From Helicoverpa zea (lineage: Eukaryota > Arthropoda > Insecta > Lepidoptera > Noctuidae), in the NCBI RefSeq assembly GCF_022581195.2, contig NC_061479.1, positions 2,728,001-2,792,000 of the forward strand: a DNA stretch of 64,000 nt, in the 5' to 3' direction. Positions 47,601 through 61,300 of this stretch are shown here, one piece after another (position 1 is the stretch's first letter; each line of letters opens with the position of its first letter). Position numbers and translations under genes: made by a program. The notes below the pieces were generated by a model. That model did not search any database, was not told the DNA's origin, and saw nothing but the letters and a program-made list of their open reading frames with translations.

Positions 47601-50600
47601 CATAACATCAATCATAATCGTCTTAAAATAATATTGAGTTTGCGGTGACAGCAAGCTTACACCTCGCGGCCGGCGCGCCGACGGCGAGCGGACAGCGCGT
47701 GGTTGGTGCGCTGGCAGCTAACCGTAGTCTTAATTCGAGGCGACGCCGTGCTGCAGCCGTGCTGCTGCGGTGCTGCTATAACGTGCCACAAGCTTATTAC
47801 CTGCATTAGTTTGACGTAAACTCGTTCAGCTAAACGATCTTCATGCATCTCGAAACGGTTCAATACATTCATTTCTCTATGCAACTGGTATAGATGTAGC
47901 TCTAGCAATTGTGCCTTTTCCTGCAACAATTTCATAAATAACAGTTACTTCCTTATTCGTAAATCTTTGGAAGTCATTACTGGTAGATAGAATCTATAAG
48001 TCCGATAACCACTCGTATTAAAGAGCGTCATCCAGTCAAAGGCCAGGTTTGAGAGGAGAGATAAGTAGGCCCTCCATGTCACATAGTAACTACTCAGCTG
48101 CATCCGGCTAGACTGGAAGCCGACCCCAACATAGTTGGAAAATAGCTACTCAATACAGAACACATGAACACTAACATTATAACACTAAATACAGATGGCA
48201 GATGCTATGTATATTATATGTAGAATGTTTAATTGAAAATGCACGAACCTGAACTCTGATACGGGTTCTCTGCAATTCTTTTAAACGTAAATCAAATTTG
48301 TCTACAGCGAACTCTGCGTCCGCGAGTAGCATATCTTGTTCAAACAGATGTCTGTGAAATGTGTAAAAAATATGATCAATTTTTTAGTCTTAACTGTTTC
48401 TCGTGGTACAATCCTCATCCTGGTGGAACTACTTCCTCTAAACAAATAAAGTACAGGTGATCTATAACATTATAAATAGAATAACTTTTGTATAGGAAAA
48501 TATATTTTATTGGTTCAGTAGAACTTCTAAAACCCCTACAAATGTCTTGGGTCCTTTACAAAATAATGATTATCATGAAATATCTGTATTTTACAATACA
48601 TACCGCTCGATACGTCTCTCGCGAAGTTCATTCTCTATAGCTGTTGATTCCTGATCAGGCCTAATTTTCAGAAGTTCCCACGAAGCAACTAGAGGTCGCG
48701 TTTCTGAAAGTAAATAGTTTGTAACTATTCATTTTGTTACTTTGTGTGCTAAAGTTTAATCACCTAACAGGTCCAAGTGTCAGAGTTTGTCATATCACCC
48801 TGATTGTTTCCAATGTGGAATTATTATAACAACTGTCAATAGGGAAAAGTTGGGAAAGATAGCTTTACATGTCTGCCCAGCCCCATGCCTACTTCCAGGC
48901 TTCAGCCTGTTCAGTGTATATGTCTTATAAATCTAGAAAGCTTTTTCGACCTAAGTCTAGCAGACCCTGAGTACGGCAGTCGCGTTTGCTACCACTAAAC
49001 CAACTCTGGCTGACTGATCCTGCGATGGTCATTTTCATGTAGCTACATTCAATATACTGGGCAAAAAAAATTGCTTCGCTCACCAGTAATGGGTACAAAT
49101 TGGTTGACCCTAGGAAGCCGTACTCTGGCAACTTGGTGTACTTGAGATAATCTTCTCCGCTCCTGGACTTGTTGCGATTTTTTTGACGACGCTACTCTGC
49201 CTGCGTGAATCACTATAGGCTCTGGCTTGACCTGTATTTTGTCAATTAATTTGAAATTGTGCCTGGACCAGTTGAAGACCATGTATCGTTCTAACTCTTC
49301 CAGAAAAGTAGGATAACGTTAATGAAATGACTAGCTGTAACTTGCGGTTTCACCCGCGATTTCAGACAACTACTTCCCGCACCCAGATAGACGTCTCAGG
49401 CTACCGTAACAAAGAAACTACGTCGTTTTCATAATACTTGTGTGTGCGATAAATAGATTTTTACTCACTTCCGTTCTACATTTTATTAACTATGTGTGAA
49501 ATTTGATATGGTAAGAAAGATTGTTACTTGTATGACGGCAGATAGAAAAGTATGGAAGGAGAAAACATGCTGTGCCAACCCCAATGGATGGATGGATGAT
49601 GATGATGACTTGCACTCACTTCCAGATGCCTCTCAGGGAACTCCAGTTCATCATCAAACTGTGGTAAAGCCGGTGGAGACTTAGCAAGCTTAGGTGGTAT
49701 CTCTAATCGGATCTCTGCCAGTCTCTCACCGATCTCCTTCATACGTTGCACCATCTCAACTTTCCTATTCCGTAGGTCAAGCACTTTCTCGTTGAATTCG
49801 TGTTTTATGTCATAAATCTAGAAATGAAAGTTTCGTTTTCAGATATATTTTCTAGTTATATAGTGGTCTCGAGGGATCTATGTCCTGTAACTAATATGTA
49901 GCCTTTCTCCGTCTCCTGGATGCCAACTGTTCCCTAACTATTTCACGATTTTCTCTTAGTTGATTTAGCTGTAAGTGTACCTAGCAAATAAACATACTTA
50001 CTTCGCATTACTTTCGCATTTGCAATATAAGAGAAATTCTGTATTCATATCTGTATCAATAGAAGGATTTTCGAATCAAACTGTCTCCAAAACCATTGTC
50101 ATCATTCGTTCATCTCCAGATCTTGGACCCACTAACCTCTTTCCGAGTTAAACAGACTCGCATTTGAGTATTATGGCCACTAGGTGCCACATATTCAGGC
50201 TGGGTCTTCAGTAACCTGTTACCGATGCTTTGCTCAGCTTCCTTTAACGCTTCAGCCGCTCCGGGAGGCATGGCATTCGGGTCTGGTTTTTGATTTAGAT
50301 GATTTTGCCACTGAAAATGAGAATTCAGGATAAAGTTAATACTAGCTGTTCCACCGGCGTCCTACTACTGCTTCTACCCAGATGTTTGGTTCATCCGTCT
50401 TGACGTGGACGCCAGACAGATAGTTCTCGAATCTCGTCGCATCTACAATATGGATTTATGTTAGGCTAATGTTTTTCTTATATTAATTTCGAAGACGTCC
50501 CAATACATACTTTGAACAGGCTTTTATTATTGCAACTAGCCATTATTTTTGCTACTATAAAAGTAATTAAACCTTTAGACATATTTAGATTTCAAAGATT

Positions 50601-52344
50601 TAGGGTGCATTTCCACTAGCAATGCCCGAGGAAGAATTGAAAAGAAATTGAATCATTTCATTTTCTTGCCACATCTGATGATAAAGCTTCCTTAAACTCA
50701 AGCAGTATACATACAAACCTCAACAAATTGTAAATGGTGCCTGTTCAAGCGGCGGTGGTAGTTCTTGAGGGCTTTCTTTAAAGGATACGGAGGCTTTGGT
50801 GGCAAGCCAAGCAAGAAGGAAGCTATCCTTGGCGGTCCGAATGATGCCTTGCGAGGAGCTACGCGTCGAATTTGTGACTCCGTATGTCTGTTTAAAAAAA
50901 AATATTATTTAATTAGGTGATGTGCCTAAATAATAGATAATTTTAATTGGATGTTAACTTTGGCGGTATATACGGCGTCAATCCAATCCAAGACAAGGAG
51001 ATCAGTGAATTGTGCAGGACATACAGCGCAAAAGCATTTGCAGTGTGCTCTCTATTCTCTAAATCTCAAAGCCCAGTGGGACGGCAACCTAACACGACCT
51101 AGGTGAAAGATCAGGCGCAGCACCAAAATTTACGTGCTCTCGTTACGTGCACGGGTGTATCAATCACCAATTTCCAAACTCAGGGGCTGCTTTATGAAAG
51201 TTTCTTAAAGCCCACAAAGCGATTGCCGCCCACCCGAGGCTTTAAGCGAAGACCCCGTGCACAGCAGTGGTGATGTATATGTATAAAGTCAAACATTATG
51301 TAATATACAGTACCTTCCTCTCAAAGCAGCTTCAGCTATCTTTTGATAAACTTCTTCTAGTTGAGCATAGAAAGCTGCTGACAGATTCTTCTGGCGAAGT
51401 ATTCTTAAAACGATATCAGGGTCCCTGCGAGAATAAACAGTAGACGTTCTTAATTTATAATCTATTTTTCTAATTGCATAAATAGCCTTTTTTGCACCCG
51501 TATTCAAATATTCTGTCTCCAAGCTATATAGATATATTTCATTTCTCAGTTGTTTTAGCGTGAAAGTGTTGCTTACAAACTCACATTCTCTTTTAAGGGA
51601 TAGTTTGTTTATATAAAAAATATTCAAGATTCTTAAACTTCACCAACCTTATACTCCTTACAGTAAAAGGAAAAACATCAAGCTGTACGATATTCCTTGA
51701 GTGCATCTTTTCTAACGCCAGGTCAGAAGCTTCTAGCTGATGAGCCAGTTTCCTCTTCGTGAGGGCCTTAGCATCTTCTAGCTCCTTCTCTTGGACTTGG
51801 AGAGGGCGAGGGTCTAAAGTCACGTCTATTTGTTGCGAATATGGCAGTGAACGATTCCTGAAAATTATGGTTTAAGTAAGACACCTCTTTATAAAACTAG
51901 TTTAATGCGGTTTCACCCGTGTTATAGAGGAAGTATTGTTCCGAGTCAGAAAAGAAGTAGTTCGTTATACAGTTATCGAATTAAAAACAACATGAGATTA
52001 GGCAAACAAGACATGTAAAATGAGAAACTTCTCCTTTTGAATTCAATAAAAAAAATCTAAGACAAAATTATGATTCAATTGTTATTGTCATCATAATTGC
52101 TCTCTAAAGGAGTCATTTTAGTTGGATCAGAATTCTCTAAGAACGTTTCTGTCTGTAGATCTTCAACTTACGCTTTAATCAGCTTATTGTATTCCGTTGT
52201 TAGTTTAGCTAATTGGTCTCGAACTTTCTTCTTATGTGCGTTAGCTATGGCCATCATTTTATCGTATTCCTCTTTCTGTTTTAGCTGTTCATGGGACATA
52301 AGTTCTCCTTCAACCGTACTAGGCTCTTTTGTTTTAGGTACTTT
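38628..52344 (-). CDS. CFAP44: CFAP44 coiled-coil C-terminal half
   Basis: Exons from [15 protein letters not shown] onward are rich in charged heptads ([47 protein letters not shown]) typical of the long CFAP44 coiled coil. An acidic serine block ([20 protein letters not shown], near 46780) is inserted. The protein ends KSDEL before TAA at 38628-38630. KSDEL looks like an ER-retention signal but the protein has no signal peptide evidence, so it is probably coincidental. Confidence 0.85.
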
Positions 52345-55300
52345 CTGCAAAACGTATATTTTAGGGAACATTTTTATTTACTCCATAATGTAATCTAAAG
52401 ATTGTTTGGAACCAGTCTTAAATATTATCCTATACTTCGGCCGTTCAGAGAATGCGTTCCTGACACCTATCAGTTAGTCACGACTAGTGATGGGCACAAC
52501 ATAACACTGAGTTCGTTACCGTTCCTTCAAAATGAACCGCCGCATTATTTTAAGATTATTTTCGTTTTAAATTGGCGGAATCATTTGTTTTATATTTTAG
52601 TTATTTAAGTGGAAACCAAAAAAAGGTAATATTCATATAATAAAATTGTTTTATTTATTCTTTGTTACAAGTACATTGAATTGAATGTGCGAACAGAATA
52701 TTAATCAGACTCCGATTTGCTTGAGGAGGTGGTGTCTTCATCATCATCTTCGCCTACATGTATAATTATATTATTATCAATAACAGAATCAATCCTGATA
52801 TCTCGGTCTAACAAAAGCCGGGTAATCAAATAAAAACAGATCGAAAACACTTGAAAAACGTGGTCTATGCGCACGAAACGACAACGGACGACTGTTTTAG
52901 CGTCACAAAATGGCGGCCCATAACGCCATTTGGGGTTACCATTTTTAATCTAAGTATAAAAATGCGGTTTGGTCATAGTTTTATTTTTATATTTCATAAA
53001 AGTTATAATTAAGTCTTATAGTCCATTATTTTCCAATTCTTAAAAAGAAAATCAAAACGTATTATTTTATATTATAACTGTATAAGAACAGATTACGATA
53101 CTTGCCTGTTATTTTTAGCACAGCACTACAAAATATAAACCGCTGACATAACCTTGTAATAGCGCAGTATAGATTTAGAAAAATATTGTTTACCAAGTTA
53201 TTTGACACTCAGTTTGGCACAAAATTATAACATTCATTGATTATTGATATAATAATGTTGTTTTAATGCTCCTCAATTGTTAAAACGGTAAACAACCAGC
53301 AAAAATATTTTTATCGTAACTGCAACGCCATTGCAAAGTTACGTCGTCAGTTCAATCGCGACGTGTCAGGAACGCATTCTCTGAATGGCCGAACTATAAT
53401 ATAAGATAAAAACTTCTCTGATTTTAAGCTTACTACGGATGTGGGCTGCATATTAGCAAAATATTCATTAATCCTTCAATTAAGCAAAAAATATACGTGT
53501 ATCATAGTGAGGATCATGATCAAGAGATGTTGTCTAGGGTGTCTGTGAATTTGCTTAAATAATTCATTTTCAAAAAAAAAAATACTAACAAGCGTCTCTG
53601 GAGGTGGTGGCAGCCTCGTTTCAGGCAGCAATGGCTCCGGAAAATTTATTCTATAAGCGAAAATATTGCCATCGGCACCCGAAGTGTATAGACGACTGAA
53701 ATAAAACATTGAGTTGACGTAAACTTATCTTGCTGGCTTTGGTTGGGTCTCGAAAGTCATGCATTAAGTGATATGTGGTCATGCATAGCATTTCTAGTGG
53801 TTCCTGATGATAAGAAAGCAGTTAGGCAAGACGGCAAAGTATTTAGTAGATGTCCCTCATGACTACTTCATTCCCTCGACCACTGGTGGTTCGCGTAGGC
53901 ATTTTCATTTGCTCGATAAATAGGTATATTTTGTAGTTTAAAAAAACTGAAAGGTGTTGGCTGACTAACCTTGAATTGTGGTTAATTTCTAGGCAAGTGA
54001 CAGACCCTGTGTAGCGATCATGCATCGGCAAATAGTAGTAATCAACGAAGTCTATACGGGGTATCGGTTGTTTCTGCAATAATCAGGAAGTATTAGTATT
54101 TTGAAGACAATGCAATATGAAATATACTATCATAACGAAGGGGCTCGTGGCCAATTCATTTTATTTTTATTTGTTCCTTTATTTCAGGCAACTAGAGCCC
54201 ATAGAAAATACAATACAAAAATAAATTGCATCACAATACTTATAAACTAATACATAAAAAAAAATAAAAACATTATACATTAGTAATCAAACAAAATAAT
54301 ACTATAAACTTATACATAAAACAAACAATAAACTAATGAACATCACCACCAGTCAACCTATCCAAGCTTAAGAAACCCTTTGAGCGTTTGGTCCGTGGAT
54401 GGCTTGACCCTCAATCACAAAGAGGTCCTTTTCGGAAGGCACATTGAATATCAATGCTTCTGACTACCTGTATCAACTGCCCCTGTAGCTGGCTACCAAT
54501 CTTACTAAGGTGTTTCCCGGATAAATGGGTTGAGTAGATAAGATAGGCAGATGCTCCATGTATATATAACACGTAATCAGGTGCTTAAGGATAGGCAGTC
54601 GTACGACCCCAATCGAATTAGAATAAGACTAAACGATATTGGTACAATCACAAAGCTTACCTCTTCTTTAGCTAATCTTCTGCCCTTCAGCATACGTAGC
54701 AGCTTCTTCTGAGAATTTGCCCAGACAGTAAAATGATGTTCAGGGTTATCTTCGTATTCATATGGCATACGAACCACTCTGATGATTCCTGTGTCTGTTC
54801 CAATTAACAAATAGCGGCCTTCGCATCTGAAAATGCACACCTTTTTTAATTTACCTGTTTGTTTCACTTGGATACTAGCATACTATATGGAACGCTTATA
54901 TGTTATTCTGAAATTCTTATAAGATATGTACTGACACTTTTCATCAATTCAAATAAGCAGATTTTACATAAAAGAGTAACAATCACTCACATTATATATC
55001 CCTATATACTTTTGCATTTGCAATATTAGTAAGATTAGCTTCATATCGTTTCACCCGCGTCCGCATCTTCGTATCAAATGTCATCGCAATCGGTTCGACT
55101 GGTTAATACTGTACCACTCGGGCTATAAGAGTAAAGGAATAGAGAGTGCACTTGTCTGCGCAAATGCTTGTGCACTATAATATGTCATCCGCAGCTGGCT
55201 GATTCCCTTATATGAAAACAGCCGCCATGGCCGATAATCGGCTAGAAGGCAATATACCGCTCGTACCCATACCTCTTTCTTCATCCTAAACTACAACACT

Positions 55301-58300
55301 AACATCCAAGCTTATTTCTAAAACCTACACAAATTTAAGTGCAGTCATATCTTCATCCCAAGCACCAGGGAAAGGAGCGTACTTCAGTATCTTATTATTC
55401 CCTGGCTGGATGAGAAACAGAGCACCTGTCCCTTGCTGAACGATCCACACGCCATCATCGCAGTACTCTGCCCAAGTGATCGTTGTTCCTAACATGCTAT
55501 CGCTTTCCACTGGAATCATAAAATAGTTGGTGAACAGTTCTTCTACATAAATAAATGTGATGTGTATTCATGAAATAAATGAGACATCCGAAAAAACTTG
55601 TCGAGTCTGAAGTTATACATGGTTTGTTGCATCACAACATCAAATGCGCTAAGCTACTTCTATCAGGCTGTAAAGTAGAAAAAAAAACGTATTTCTTGCT
55701 ATTGCGGAATCATTAACTTATAGATGTTTTATCTCAAGAAAGCAGGTGAGCCAAACTTGTGTGTAGATGTACATGCACATTAGGTATCTTTATATGAATT
55801 GGCGAAGAACAATTTGCCTGTACAAACGCCAGTACATCGAGTTAACATACGCTTTGAAACTTTAATATATTTTCAACTTTATCGTATAAGGTTCAATGTT
55901 ATGTTGGAGTAGCTAGATGCACTGGCATCTATACATTTACATACACAAGCATACCACAACTGCTTTCGTTAGTTAAACGTCTGTACTTACTTAATTCAAT
56001 TTCGCCGATCCATTCCATGTCATCTTCACTTTCGTCTCTTAGCTGGGCCTCTTCCTTGGCTTTCAAAGCCTCCTCATCTATGCTGGCAAGGTCTTCTTCT
56101 TCAGGGAAAGGTCTGTGACGCATACTAACAAAAGAAAAATAGTTTTAGTTCATTATATTATATATTGTTCATATATTACTCATACGTGCTCTCGCTGTGG
56201 CGGCATATTGGGCTGACAAAGTGTAGTCTCACTATAAGACATGTCATCGACACGAAAGAAGAAGTTTACACATGCTTGCCATTTCTAATAGCTGTATTCA
56301 TTCTATTTATGTATACTTCATGTACAAAAACAAATAGTACATTGGCAGACTTAATGCTGCAAAGAATTTTCATTCATTCGCAATTCTTGGCGTAAATCAC
56401 ATGAATATGCATGCAAAATACACTTGATAGTTTTTGATAAAACTTGACAGTAATACAGCTTATATGTCACTTATGTCAGAGTCAGAACCTCTTTATTCTA
56501 TATCAGAACGTTTAAGACTACTTTTTAAACATGTGCAGGAAATATTTCCCGCAGGAAAAATAAAAGGATGAAATACGGTACTTACTAGTGCTTTTTCACC
56601 AATGTTTCTTTAAAAGATTCAAACTCCAACTTGAAACTTTTGATACTGGTGTACTGGCGAACTATTGGTTCCGGTAGAACTACTTCCATTATTAGTCCTA
56701 ACTGACCACAGAGTAGAAGCGTGCGTTCCTGAAATAATTAAAATGAAGCTGAAGGTTTAAAGTCCAAAGTGGAGCAGAGAAAATTTTTAAACAATAGAAT
56801 TCCTTCGCTAAGTAAGTAACGAAATTCTGTTGGTTGTTTAGAACTTTCTTTGCTGCACTTCACTCTGACAGAATTAGGGTTAAATTTTAGCGAGAAAAAA
56901 CCTACAGTGATTTAATTAAGGATTCGTTGATGGCAGAAGAAACAATGAATTTTGCTAGTTACGTTCATTGTCTATCTTCTATCTATATATATAAAAATGA
57001 AACCCGCTTTCTGTTGTCACGACATAACATGAAAACGGCTTGACCGATTTGGCTGAAAATTAGAGGGGAGGTAACTTAGACCCGGGAGAAGGTTTTAGGA
57101 TAGTTTTTGTCACCATTCGGCTACGGGACGCGGGTGAAACCGCGGGCTAGTACTAGCTAGTACTAGATATTTCATGAAGTAATTTCAGCGTCATTATTGA
57201 AATTAATTATAGACAGTGGTCAAAATGACCATCCGATATTATCCTTTTTGCGTTTTTCCTTGGAAGAAGATAAAAAGACAAATCAAGCTACTAACTTACC
57301 GTTCCAGGTTTCCACGTCATAAAAGCGATATTATTCGGTGTATCCACGAAGCCTACTCTATCAAGTTTGAAGGGAGTGCCCATTTTCAACTGGTAAATGA
57401 ATATGGTGCTATCCAGCCCACAGGTCACTAATAAAGTCCTTTGTTCGTTTATTGTTATCTGCGTTATGGCTTTTGAGTGTGGTTTTAATAACTGAAAGTA
57501 AGAATTTTATTAGGAAAGAGATGATATGACTTGAAATAATGTTACTTGTGAGATGATGTCAAACAGAGAAGTAAAGTTGAGGAAGTCATGCTATGTCGAC
57601 CCCAAATTAAGTTGAGATGAGGAGGAAAGGGACTATTAAGAAGTCTATTTCAGAAATTTCGAGCATAATAACTCATGGCATAACAATTAATGCAGTGAAC
57701 AATCACTAAATTAACCGATAGCGTATAGACTAGAATCCGACCTCAACATAAGTGGGAAAAGCCAAGCAGGTGATAAAATAAAATTAGGATATTAAATCAA
57801 CGTTAAAACATGATAAATAAGAAATTAGTGATGAAGACTCACCGAAATCATATCAATAACATCAGCATGTTCAGAATCGTCGCTATGTATTGTGAGAGCC
57901 GAATCCACTTTGATGTCAATCATAGTCGTCTGGTACAGGAATCTCTCTGGATATAAGAACAACGTGCGCATGATACCGTCTTCGAAACCCACTATTACAA
58001 TCCGCGATGTTGAATCAACCTTTAATATTGGAAAAAGTAGATTTAGGTATGAAAACTCGCTCTTCTTCACTAAGTCCTGGCTAAGTAATAGCTGCACGGA
58101 TCCATCGATCATAGGTTTTACACCTCGGTCCGTGCCTAGGAAAGCACTTTGAACTGGTGGGTCTCGACTGACATCTGAACATCACTGGCAGCCCTTATGA
58201 GTAGAAGCCAGAAAGTAAGTTTATTTATTTAACAATATTGTACACATAAAACACAAACAACAATAAATAATAGGAAAAATTGTACAAGGGCACAGCTTAT

Positions 58301-61300
58301 CTCTAATGAAATTTCTTCCAGCAGGCCCGTTATGGGAGAGTTAGAATAGAAGAGATAGGTACAGATAGACAGTGTAAAAAGAAAGAAGATATAACCAATA
58401 TATAATCAGTAACATAAACTACTTAAATACATATATATATATACAATAAATACTATATGCATCTATGACAGAGAGAAAAGATAGTGTTCTTTCAACTTGC
58501 GTTTAAACACAGCAACAGTCTGGCAGCTCCTCAGTAGTAAGTTTTCTCGAGTTGAGCAGGCTACTGGGCTGAGAAGGTGTAATGCATATAATATGTTGGT
58601 ACTCAGCTGCATCCGACCCCAACATACACTAACATAGGTAGCTATCCTTTTCCCGATCATGATAATGAATGTTAATGAACTCCGTGTCCACCAAAACTAT
58701 AGTCATAGGTACTTACATCAATAGGTGGATAAAAAAGACATGTAATAGGCCTCGGGAATAGATATCGAGCTAGAAGAGTATGCCGCATTGTGTTGTAAGC
58801 ATGTAATGCACCATCTTCACCGGCTGTGATGAGGATAGGATGGGTCCTCAGGGCAGCCATAGCTACCACTTTCCCAGCATGACAAGTTATAACTTTCTTA
58901 TGCTCACATTCTAATTTGTCAATCTCAAGTTCTACAACCCAAATGCCACCGTTGCCATCCTAGAAAGAAGAGTAGGACAATTTTAATTGTATCCGTTCAT
59001 CAACTTTAGCTTAGTTGTTTCTTGAATACTTACTTGTGCGTACCAAAACATGTCCTTCTGATGTTTTAGGCACATTATCTCGCAACCAGCAACCTAGATG
59101 TGAAATATTGCGATTTAGTTCTGCAAATGCAATCTAGAATCCATAAATATATTTATCAAGAAGTGTCACATGCAATTTATATTACTAGTAACCCTGTCAA
59201 ATTACTGGTGTAACTCACGGAACCCTCCCTCCACTGACGAAACCAGATGAAAGTCCAGTTTCAGTTTGTTCAAGTTAGAAGTTATGTAGTTAATATCTCC
59301 TGCCAGCGGATCCGGTTAAAAAGTGACCTAGCCTTCCTCGTTAAATGGGCTACTACTTATCTAACTTTCGCGCATTCATGCAAACTCTTCAATATTATAA
59401 TATTACTCACACAACTCTCCGCAACCGGATTCAGTTCCACAAAAGGGTCATCTTCAGGAGGATCAGCCTGATCCACGGTATCCCAATACCATGCTCGGAT
59501 GCAGCCGTCGCGAGCTATAGTCGTTACTTCATCGCCAGCGGGGCTTAGCATGAACTGGATCTGAAAGGAGCAAGAGCGGTGGTGATATAAATTTATTCTC
59601 TAAGAATACGATACGATAATAAGAAACTTCTGGGCAAAGGCCCAGCAGTGGGGAAGTTAAAACTGCTGATGAAGATGATGATAAAACATATCCATAGAAC
59701 TAGCTTCTTCCGTAGTTTCCCTAAGGTGCCGAGTTACATATTATTAGGGTGAAGATAAAAACAATGCTATATCTTATTTGGACAAGTGATGTATAAGCCT
59801 AACTGGGGATTTCAATAACGTATCTGTTTGTCGATTTACTAGTACACAAATACACAGATAGAATATTGGGGACGGCCTTTAGAATACGTACGATAGGTGC
59901 TTTGTGACAGAATTTTCTTCCCTTCTGTGTAACTTCTAGTTTGACGAGGCCAGCTTCCCACACTAATATGTTGCCCCATTCACAGCCTGATAGCACCTAA
60001 AACCAATATGTTATTAGATTCCCTTTCCTCGTTATCACAATTTTATTTGTAAGTCTTCTTCTTCCATGCATTTCCAGCCATTAACTTCTCTTATCTCCCT
60101 GGTATACTAATCAAAAAAACAATGTCCCGAACACTAAAACAATAATTTTCAATATTGATTTCATTATATTTTACCTTCTCGTCAGGCATAGGATACACTC
60201 CAAGAACATCACAGATTTCTGTCTTGCCAAATCTGCCTAGTTCGCCTTGTAATTTCAGCCCAGTGAACGTTTGAGCCATTTTCCAAAATTTAATATGAGC
60301 GGCACCTAAAACCATTGGTCACTGAATTGAAAATTGTTGGTATAAGCCCTTAACCCAAGCAAATAAAATACTGATTGAAGTCAATTAACGCTGAAATCCA
60401 GTTCAATAACTTATCACTATGTTCTCGCCAAAGTTAATGGCAGCTCGCAACTGACTTCAGAGCCCAACAAGTGCGCGCGCATGGGATTATTGTTACCCCC
60501 ATGCGTGCCTTCTCCGTTCTGCGCAGCGACTCTCGTGATGTTGCGAGCTCCCATGAAATTAGGCACAAATATGACATAGTGCTGCTTTTGAATTGAAAAC
60601 AAATTTAAAATGCTATAGTAAACCTGCTGTCGTAAGTTGTCCTTCGCAGTAAGGTGAGAACATGACAGAGTTCACGCCGTAAGAAAAGGCACTCGTGCGC
60701 AAAAGAATCTTGTGTCGTTTCCAGTTCCAGATGGTCAGATTGAAATCTGGTTCCTTGCCGACTGATGCTAAGAGCTCGCCATCGGGGCTATGAATTCAAA
60801 GAAACTTCTAAAGGTTAATCTTCTTTAGAATAAAAAACTTCATCTGAAATGTAACAATCTAAGACAAATTAATCTACCTCATCATCATCTTGTCTTGCCC
60901 TTATCTCAATTTTTTTTGGGGTCGGCGCAGCATGTTTTCTCCTACTATTCTTTCTATCTGCCGTCATCTCACAAGTAGCAATTATTTCTTACCATACCAA
61001 TCTAACTGTCGAGCAAGTAATCTGTGGGCTGCTTTTCTTAACCTATCCACAAAAGGGCCTACGTAATATGTTTATGATTTATTTTCTACTTGACTACCGA
61101 TATACTTTCATTCTCTTCCTGTTTATTTATATCATCTTTCAGGACATCCTCCCATATTTTATTTTCTCTTCTCTTTTCAACCATTAAAACTTGAGTATAA
61201 GAGACACCTACCTAAAATCCAGGATAGCATAGGCATTAGCAGTGCCATCACGTAGAACTGCATCTATTTCCATTGTAGGCCATAAGTATAAGATTATCAG

